NCBI RefSeq assembly: GCF_000150275.1
Contig: NW_002060972.1
Coordinates: 128,857 to 192,856, forward strand
DNA length: 64,000 bases
Direction: 5' to 3'
From: Trichoplax adhaerens
Lineage: Eukaryota > Placozoa > Uniplacotomia > Trichoplacea > Trichoplacidae
In this document: positions 56,401-64,000 of the stretch, piece after piece
Layout of the letters: every line of letters begins with the position of its first letter
Numbering within the stretch: the first letter of the stretch is position 1
The notes under the pieces: generated by a model
Seen by the model: only the letters and a program-made list of their open reading frames with translations
Databases searched by the model: none
Told to the model about the DNA's origin: nothing
Program-made: the position numbers and the translations under genes

Positions 56401-59400
56401 TAAGATTATTGATAAATTGTTGATAGATCCGTGCGATCCAAATCTATGCCAAAATGGTAAGTGTACTGCTCGAAACTCTACTGCCTTCCAATGTCAATGT
56501 TCACCTGGTTTTACCGGCAGGCTGTGTGATACTGGTAAGTGATACAAATTTTAAAAATTTTCACAACATCAACCAAGCGGTCGATTCCATATTCTGCTTA
56601 TTTTTATATTGTTAAGTTATATTCAACAATCTTACATAAGAATCAGTAGATTTAATTCAATTGTACAAGGATATCGTTGCCTAGCAGAAATGAAATTACT
56701 TCACTTTAAAATATTTTGTCATCATTGAAAGTATCGATGTCTTAAGTTGATTTTAACAACGAGCAAATTTAATTTAAATGTATTAAAGGTGATATAATCT
56801 TAACAGCAATTTCTGTACCCAAAATTACAGTTACAATTCTGATTTCTTGACATAATCATGATCTGCAATACAGTATCCATTGATAAATTTAATTGTGCGC
56901 TAAGTTGGTCGTAGAATCGTCTTGCAATATTACAAGCAAACTCTACTTCATGACTCCAAAATATCAGGATGGATTCATTTTATCCATTATAGCGGCTGTC
57001 TACTACGATTTTTTTCTTAACCGTGTGATGTTCGTAATTACTTTAATTAAGTTTGAATAGGGGAAAACACCTGAAACTAACTCAAGATGCCAGCGAGAAT
57101 ACTATTAGCCCTATTGATCCGCCTTTCTTTATAAAATAGCTCATTACATTATTGTCTATACTTGACCTGATTTTGCTCCAAGTAATAAATCATACCTTCA
57201 AGAAATTCACTTCATTTATTCGTATAGTATTAAATGATGAACACGATTTATTGCCTATATTTTAAATAATCTAATTTTCGTTAATTAATTGGAATTTTTC
57301 AGCTAATTATATAATCAACCACACCGACAAAAAGTAGGTTATTATAATCATTATTCCTTTCATAATCATTCTCTGCTTTACTATTAATCTCATTTAGAAA
57401 TTAATGAATGCTCTTCTAATCCTTGCCTTACTGGAGACTGTATCGACAACATTAATCATTACACTTGCCAATGCTCACCCGGGATGACTGGTACCAATTG
57501 TGACACAGGTAACTGTATTAACTGTTGGATCAGCTTAAATAGGATTAAATTCAACTGCAAGGAAGATTAGTTACCTTAATATAACTATAACATCGAATCT
57601 AGATAAAAAATTAGTTTATTCTGATATTGATAATAAATAAATCGTTATTTACAAATCATTAACGTAGAATAAGGCAGCATACATGTATAGCAAGTATAAA
57701 TGCATAATGATTGAGTACTATTTGCTCAGCAGATACTATACATGAACATCTATTTTTATTACCATTGCAGATGTAAATGAATGTTTAAACAAAAATGGTG
57801 GATGCAGCCACCATTGCAAGAATCTCTATTCCAGCTACTATTGCACATGTCCTGATAACTTAGAACTCCATACCGACAATCATACTTGCTTGGGTATGTA
57901 TCTTAAGCTATCATTTAAATCAATCCATAGTTAGCTAAAAATTAAAACTCACACCTCCAATAACAAACACGGTTACAAAATTATTTGCAATAGAAAGTAT
58001 TATTTTACTATTATGATTATATTTAATCAAGCCTGGTGTCAATATCGATTATGCTTTATAATGATTGCTCTTTTATTATAGATCCTTGTTCCGTAAATCA
58101 TATTTCTTTTAATAATACGTTTAATCAATCAAGCGATTTTATGAAAGTATTTAAAATAAACAGCCAGTGTAATTCTTATTCGAGAAACTATAAACCAGCT
58201 CGTTGGTATGAAGCTAATCTCCAAGATAATTGCACCAACTTAGCAAACTGGATCGATATCAACCAACAACAAGGCAAATGCACTGTAGTTACAAAAGCAA
58301 GCAACTTGCAATTAACTTCGTAACGAAATTCTCCATCATTCTACTATCGTATATATAATTAGTTGCAGTATGAAATTACTATATCATAGAGTATTCCAAA
58401 ATAGTTTTCATTATAAATGATAATGACTTTTATTTTGATTTCAATCTTTAGTCAATCGTGACTTAAACCTAAAAAGTCGTCTGATCTGCATCAATTTTGG
58501 TCTTTCAACTTGTTTTAAGACACTGTCTATGAAAACGAAATCTTGCGCCAATGGAAAAGTAATTTATAAAGCAGATCCATCATCAGCATGCATTCTGAAT
58601 TATTGTAGTCAAGTCAGTGATCCAGGTACGTAAGTTATTATTTCAATGTGTTGCAGATAGAAAGTTAGCCTTATGATGATCTCTAAATCGATGGATTAAT
58701 TGATATTGAAAGATTACTGTAGATCGTCTCCTTGTCGTCAGGGACAGTGTCTGTCTACAGCTTCTGGTTATCAATGTAAATGTTTTCGAGGATTTGTTGG
58801 ATTAAACTGTCAATATAAAGGTAAAGAGATCATTTTCGATATAACTAGTTAGTCACATTGACAAAATTTGCTACAATAGAAATAACTCTTCCTTTTAGAG
58901 GAATTATTTAAAGCAACAATCCTTATTTTCCGTCAATATTATATATAAATTGTTTATTATGACAGTATCACAGTTTAGGTAAAAATTGAGATCAGCTATA
59001 TAGTTCTCCTGTAGGTTTCTCGTTCGTCTTAAAACTGAAGCTGCTTATTAAGCACATGCATGACACATCACATATTCCTTTATTAATATGCCAAAACAAT
59101 ATTCTGTATGCTAGAATTGTCTCTACTCTTACAATTAATATCATTAGTTGTCTGTTAAATAAAGTGTTTACTGACAATAATAGTTTGATTATTTCAATCA
59201 ATGAGCAAACTAATTGATAAAGGTGCGACTTCAATATTCATCCATTTCCATTAAGCCTAGTTTTCGCAATTGATAGGAAGTGAAGCTTCATGATTTCAAC
59301 TCTAATTCAATAAGTACCCTGCATAGGATATAATGACATATTCGGAAAGAAAGAGCTGGTTTATTGTACTGCTTCATATCATTCTAAAATAAAAGTGCCT

Positions 59401-60614
59401 TCAACATTAGAGTATTTTTATTAGCTTTGCTGTAATACTTCAGTTACTCTTTCGCATTAGTCTACCTCTATTTTACAACAGAATTTCCTTCGTGATAGCT
59501 CATTACATTGTAGATTCTAACATTTTTCGAACCATATCTTTTACACTGTATATCCGCCACTTTAGATTCTTGCTCATCCTTTCCTTGTCTGTATGGAAAA
59601 TGCGAGATCACTTACAACGGCAATTATCAATGTCGATGTTATCCTTACTATACCGGAAATCGTTGCCAAACAAATATGAACGGTACGTCATCATCAAATG
59701 TACTTCTACTCGATTTACATATTTTACTTTCAACACTGAATTGATTGTAAGTCGTTTATAAACCGAAATGACAATAATAATTGCTGAAAACTTGATCTAT
59801 CCATGTAGTTCATATTGTTATTCATTCAATGTATCTTATTAGTTAAATAATACTGGCAAACAGCTAACAAAAGTTTTTACTTCTTTCATCAGCTACCGAA
59901 TATTGTCTAACCAAAGCTAAATCTTGCTATGATATTGCCATGCAACAGCCAAATAAAAAATTACCCAATCAATATTACGACATCTATGATGACGGAACTA
60001 GCAACTTTATGAAAGTTAAAAAATGGCGCGTCTACTGCGACTTTAACTCACAGCCTGGTTTTGCTTGGACTTTAATAGATTCATTTTCTTTTGCCAATAG
60101 ACAGCATCCTAAAATAAGGCGTTCATTTCCGTACGATAGCCCCATCAATCATGAAAACGTAAGCTCTAAGCCATGGCCATTATATCGCATGAGTCGCGAA
60201 CAAATGTTATCTACCTATCATCAATATCAAAATTTCAGTGATGGAGGGCTATGGCGAGCAACATGTAATTTTAATTCCCTTTCTTTTCCTCTTCTAACCG
60301 ATCCTGTCGATTATATACAAAGTTCATTTCTACGATGGAATATATTGGAAGTTGGTACAGCAGATAGATGCCAATATATCGATTACGTTAACATTCGCGG
60401 CCACCTTTACAGAAATACAACACATTTTATTGACACGGGAACATCAGAACATTTTCATATCGAATCTAGCTTTGGCTGTTCTGATAAGACAGTTCCCGAT
60501 TCTGTCTATAGTGAAGATAATTTTGGCCAGTATGAAAGTTACAATAGATTGTTTACTTGTAGTGCCAATGCAACTAGTATCTCAAGTTGGTGGATAGGGA
60601 CAAAAATTCAATAA
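50439..60614 (+). CDS. Large D8C/EGF mosaic extracellular protein with fibrinogen-like/GGGW-type C-terminus
   Basis: At least 24 exons, nearly all phase 1-1, encode about 1300 visible residues. EGFs: 50439-50546, 50655-50765, 50904-51014. Then four blocks of calcium-binding EGF (D.[ND]EC start), D8C in two exons, EGF, EGF: 51198-52496, 52717-54129, 54659-57508, 57771-59682. D8C halves show DPC...WYR and NRTIC...CCY...[10 protein letters not shown]. The fourth D8C uses phase-2 junctions (58319/58477). The last exon, 59893-60614, has [26 protein letters not shown] and cysteine-rich ends, and terminates at TAA. The protein is likely secreted or cell-surface and used in adhesion; no transmembrane segment is visible. 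The start and signal peptide are not found here; the cluster at 44156 could supply the 5' end. The N run 54331-54380 lies in an intron, so a hidden exon cannot be excluded. AATAAA at 60907 may be the poly(A) signal. Confidence 0.85.
50640..51030 (+). repeat. Recent tandem duplication of an EGF exon (about 249-bp step)
   Basis: 50640-50780 and 50885-51030 are nearly identical, including the intron edges (aatatttgaacag before and gttaga after). Differences are few, for example CCTGCC/CAGCC and CTTAAAG/CTAAGG. Both exons are intact and phase 1-1, so the duplication preserves the frame and adds one EGF. Confidence 0.85.
54331..54380. other. Assembly gap (50 N)
   Basis: A run of 50 N within the intron between an EGF exon (ends 54129) and a calcium-binding EGF exon (starts 54659). 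The real length is unknown. Confidence 1.
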
Positions 60615-61569
60615 TAGCGGAATTCTGTCATAGGCATCGTCAATTGATGAAGAATTCTGTCATTTAGCGATAAGTCCATCATAATTAAGAAATTAGTAAT
60701 TTCCATCTATCCTAAAACTCCAATCTGTACTTGTAGTAGGCACATTATGTAAGCCTTCAAGCTGTTATATTCTAGTATAAAAATGCTTGGAAATTGATTT
60801 CATAAAGACATGTGAACAAGTGAGATTTCCATTATAATAATTCAATAACTGCCACATGCATACAGATATCTACGATGTACCGTGAAATTAATACTCTAAA
60901 TGTGCAATAAATAAGCATCTTGAAAATCATCCGCGAGATGGGTTGCATTTTATTCGTGTTTATTCCTTTTTCTTCCATCTTACTTCCATTTGCAAGATAT
61001 CAACTGTTCTAGAAGATCACAATGGTCCGGCAGGTCTTACTCAATAATGCAAGATAGCTCCGTCTCTTTTTCTTTGAAAATAATGATATTAACTATCAGC
61101 CAGTATTTTATAAAATATGAATGTTTATCAGTAAGATCATTTGTACTTACATAAAAAGTAATCTAATTAAACCAAGTAGCAAAAGTAATCATACCAGTTA
61201 TACAATTTAGGTTAAAGTTTATTCAGTTACTCGTATGTTGTTTTCCTCTCCTGTATGATTGTCGTCCGTACTGAAATTGATGCTTTATTTAAGTATGTAA
61301 CATAAACAACTAAAAAGGAAATTACAAAAAATGGGAAAAGAAAGATCTCACCTGCCAAACTGCTTGATATCTAAAATAGAAAGATCTTACAACACTTCAG
61401 CTACTACATTATGACTGCGAAATTTCTATTTTATAAGGTGATATTTATTAGGATAGCTATAATAGTAATGGCAGATTTTATTACTCATTGAATCTTATCA
61501 CTATCATTCTACATTCGTTATTTTTGCTTTTATAATTCTTGTCAGTATGGAATTTTGTATAATTTTTAA
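60615..61569. other. Downstream flank of mosaic gene
   Basis: A candidate poly(A) signal AATAAA lies at 60907-60912. Otherwise no recognised feature. Confidence 0.35.
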
Positions 61570-62022
61570 CCATACCAGTTACCGATGCTAACTTGATAAC
61601 ACTAGAAATCGTTGCCAAGCATTGGAGATCGAAAAGATGTATGAGAAAGGTATATCATTACGAATGAGCAATTCGACTTAATTTATTTTAATATTGCATT
61701 GATTGCAAGTTACTAATAAGCCAAAATAAATGCAGGTATTCAAGAAAACTGAATATAGCCTCGCATTTTTTATATTCAATTAATTGATTGCACCTCACCA
61801 GCTAAAAATGATTTAAAAATAGTCACGAGAAATGTTTATTCTTCGATCAGTATCCACATATTGTCAAACCAGACCCAATTCTTGTCATGATCAACTTGAT
61901 AAATTAAGAAGGAATGAAAAATTGCCATATCAATGTTGCGACGGATTTATTGCCAAGATCGAATCGATCTCGCGTAAAAGTGTAAAAATAGATATGCTAA
62001 GTTGTAAGATGAAACTACTTTA
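61570..62022 (+). pseudogene. Degenerate copy of the 3' end of the mosaic gene
   Basis: accgatgctaacttgataac and agaaatcgttgccaagc (61580-61621) match the end of the last EGF exon (59632-59671), now with stops. After an intron-like gap, 61851 onward (STYCQTRPNSCHDQL...EKLPYQ) matches the start of the C-terminal exon ([15 protein letters not shown]...[14 protein letters not shown]) and ends in a stop at 62022. The remainder of the roughly 240-residue C-terminal domain is missing. Confidence 0.7.
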
Positions 62023-62329
62023 ACAACTGCAAAGTTTGTACACTATTCAATTTCATATTTTATACAGTAAAAAAAAGGCTAGAGTAGACTTCTCATGGAA
62101 AGAAACTTTAGCAGAATTATTATACTATGACAGTATGGCAATCGTCAAGTTATTCGTGGCAGTAAAAAGAGTGAATAACTCTTGAGGTATGATTATCGTA
62201 GCCATATCATTTCTGTTCGCTTCCAGAACCCTAGTTCTGAGATTACTTGAACATTCTGTCATCACAACCGCTTTTATCCTCGACAAAGTATTAGGACGAG
62301 CTTACGCATCGTAACAGGCAGAGATAGGA

Positions 62330-62900
62330 CAAGCATGAATAATTCCTAGTGGAAATCGACTGCTGCTTCATGATTATTACGATAAACATTGTCTGAAATA
62401 TCATTAACAAGGAACATTCTGATAGTATCAATACAATTTAAATTGAAAATGGGCCGCTGTCATTACCACAATCTGTTTTAGTATTACAGTAACTAAATTA
62501 CGGAAGGTTATAACCTTTACTGGCAAGCTATTGACACTACAATAAATCATTTTAAGAGGCTGAATAAGCTAATCATCCCCAAAATATCGCCATGCAGCGT
62601 CTATTAGACGTCGATTTGACATACCGATACATTAATAGCATTCCAGCTATTGTTATGTCATTGCAGAATGTAGACGAAATAGATCAACTCTAGTTGATGA
62701 TATCATTGCCCTACACAATTTGGTTTTATTTTCCCCTTAGTAGCATTGGATTTTTTCAATTTTTTTGTTGATGAACTTTAGAATTGTGAAGAAGAGGGAT
62801 TTACTGCAGCTTCACTCTCTCACATATGAACATAAATGGTGTTTCTTACACACTAATTTGCAATCAGCCATCGTTGTCCGTACAAAAGATGATGAGGTAA
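62330..62900 (+). pseudogene. Degenerate WD40 C-terminal exons of an Apaf-1-like paralogue
   Basis: Three pieces follow exons 13-15 of the gene at 14582 in order: IPSGNRLLLHDYYDKHCLKY (about 62343-62402) matches IPGSSRLLVYDYEEKHCIYEY; HPQNIAMQRLLDVDLTY and YINSIPAIVMSL (62575-62662) match HPKASVEILDVGLAY and YINNIPIIALL; HSLTYEHKWCFLHTNLQSAI (about 62813-62870) matches HSLQNHNERCFLYNDLKSAI. The first piece ends in TAA and its donor is gaacat, not gt; the second ends ctctag where the intact gene has ctacag plus gt. These lost splice sites and stops indicate a pseudogene. Confidence 0.8.
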
Positions 62901-62988
62901 ACCAACATAATCGTAACAGAGTTAAACAGGAAATGCAATTTATTAATAGCTGTAATCACGGTATTTCTGATATCTATCTGCCGCTTCA

Positions 62989-63329
62989 TTTTAATACTGC
63001 TAGAAAAGCGATGAAATCATTCACACCAATCCGTATCCCAAATGAATATAAGATATACATTTTAGTTTAGTGTAGTAGTTTCAGCGAATTACAGTAGTAA
63101 TTGAAGTACAGTAGCATCAAAAAAGTAGGATAGTTTCCTATGCTTATAATCTTGTATCATGTTATAGATTTGCTCAATTTTAATAACTCAGATTTTGAGT
63201 TGGAAGATTGCGAACCAAAGGGGTTGCAAACCCAAGCTTTTCACGAGTTTAATACTGCTAGAAAAGTGATGAAATCATTCGCACTAATCCGTTTCCCATA
63301 TGAACAAAAGATATGCATTTAAGTTTAGA
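62989..63329. repeat. Short direct repeat (about 81 bp, two copies 259 bp apart)
   Basis: 62989-63069 and 63248-63329 share tttaatactgctagaaaag, gatgaaatcattc.cac.aat and gatat.cattt.agtttag. Translated, both give FNTARK.MKSF..IR.P.E.KI.I. They follow the WD40 relic and may be part of its decayed remainder. Confidence 0.75.
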
Positions 63330-64000
63330 TTTCACTGTATGTTTTTAAATTCGTGATCTCTTTTACTTTTAACTTGCCAATTTAATATACATTTATTACC
63401 GGTACTCGTTAGATTGGTAAAATTTTCTCTATGCTTCACTCACTACCGCATTAAAGGATTTGATATTATCTGTTTGTTACACTATGGAGTACAATGAATA
63501 TTAGCCACTTTATATGCTATGCTATCGAAATAAAAATATGTGTATGACAAGCATTATATCAACTTCAACTTTATTTAGGAACCTTCTGGATTTAATGTCC
63601 TTCCCTAAAAAATGTAGCAGCTATATATGCAAGAAATATTGTACTGTGCTCATAGAATCTTCATGCATTGATGAACGAACTACTGTACACGGCTGTAATC
63701 TACATGAAATTATGTCTATCATATTACTTACAATCTAGTGTTAAAAGAAACTTTTTAATAAAGTGAAAATATGATGTAAGACAACAGGCAATGAGCTAAT
63801 TATTTTTGAAATTGTAATTGAAGATAGTGCATTTACGATTCTCTCCGTTAATTCAATTAGTAAATGTAGCGAGTAAGTAGCTAATTATTATAAATTTTTA
63901 ATGAAGACGAAGACATTTATGAAAGTTGCCGTTTTTCAATTAATAAATATGCTGGTAGAGAGTAGGACAGACGATCAATATAATTGCTAGCATTCTAATC
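63330..64000. other. Right edge, nothing recognised
   Basis: A 74-codon open frame at 63514-63738 has several cysteines but no family motif. I do not support a gene here. Confidence 0.3.

Noticed and set aside
58320-58323. Stop codon apparently ending the mosaic gene in the last D8C
   Set aside because: A donor gtaacg at 58320 with an acceptor at 58476 keeps phase 2 and continues D8C into further EGF exons.
63514-63738. Cysteine-containing 74-codon frame
   Set aside because: Cysteine spacing fits neither EGF nor D8C and there is no supporting context.

Overview
This window reads as nuclear DNA of an early-branching animal. Genes are AT-rich and split by short GT-AG introns. The protein content is metazoan: an Apaf-1-like CARD/NB-ARC/WD40 protein, a secreted D8C/EGF mosaic protein, a UBE2D-type E2 enzyme and a ROCK-kinase fragment. 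A placozoan (Trichoplax/Hoilungia type) is my best guess, but that is inference from gene content and intron size. Nearly all recognisable genes are on the + strand. One 50-base N run (54331-54380) marks an assembly gap.

Layout. (1) 1201-3809: decayed C-terminal part of a Rho-associated kinase (coiled coil, Rho-binding segment, PH split around a C1 remnant), with a frameshift and a nonsense codon. (2) 7471-8959: intact six-exon UBE2D-like ubiquitin-conjugating enzyme, 148 residues. (3) 14582-24929: intact Apaf-1-like gene. I can join 21 exons with consistent phases into about 1334 codons. (4) 28973-29303: broken CARD exon related to gene 3. (5) 31899-32378, minus strand: full-length, intronless, bacterial-style GNAT acetyltransferase with two in-frame stops. 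(6) 33845-38250: a mosaic copy of three pieces from 6.5-9.0, 20.5-21.1 and 28.2-28.4 kb, in the same order and orientation. It includes a dead UBE2D copy and one Apaf-1-like WD40 exon. (7) 44156-46109 and 50439-60614: secreted/adhesion-type gene(s) made of phase-1 D8C and EGF exons, ending in a fibrinogen-like/GGGW-type C-terminal exon. (8) 61570-62022 and 62330-62900: degenerate copies of the end of gene 7 and of the WD40 end of gene 3.

The main theme is segmental duplication and decay. The simplest reading of region 6 is a tandem duplication of a block of at least 22 kb carrying UBE2D and the Apaf-1-like gene, whose second copy later lost two large internal pieces. The Apaf-1-like family has left at least four traces here (one intact gene, one CARD relic, two WD40 relics). 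The adhesion gene grew by repeated duplication of a four-module block (cbEGF-D8C-EGF-EGF). I found no clear tRNA, rRNA or CRISPR. The long intergenic stretches hold old direct repeats and otherwise no gene I can support.
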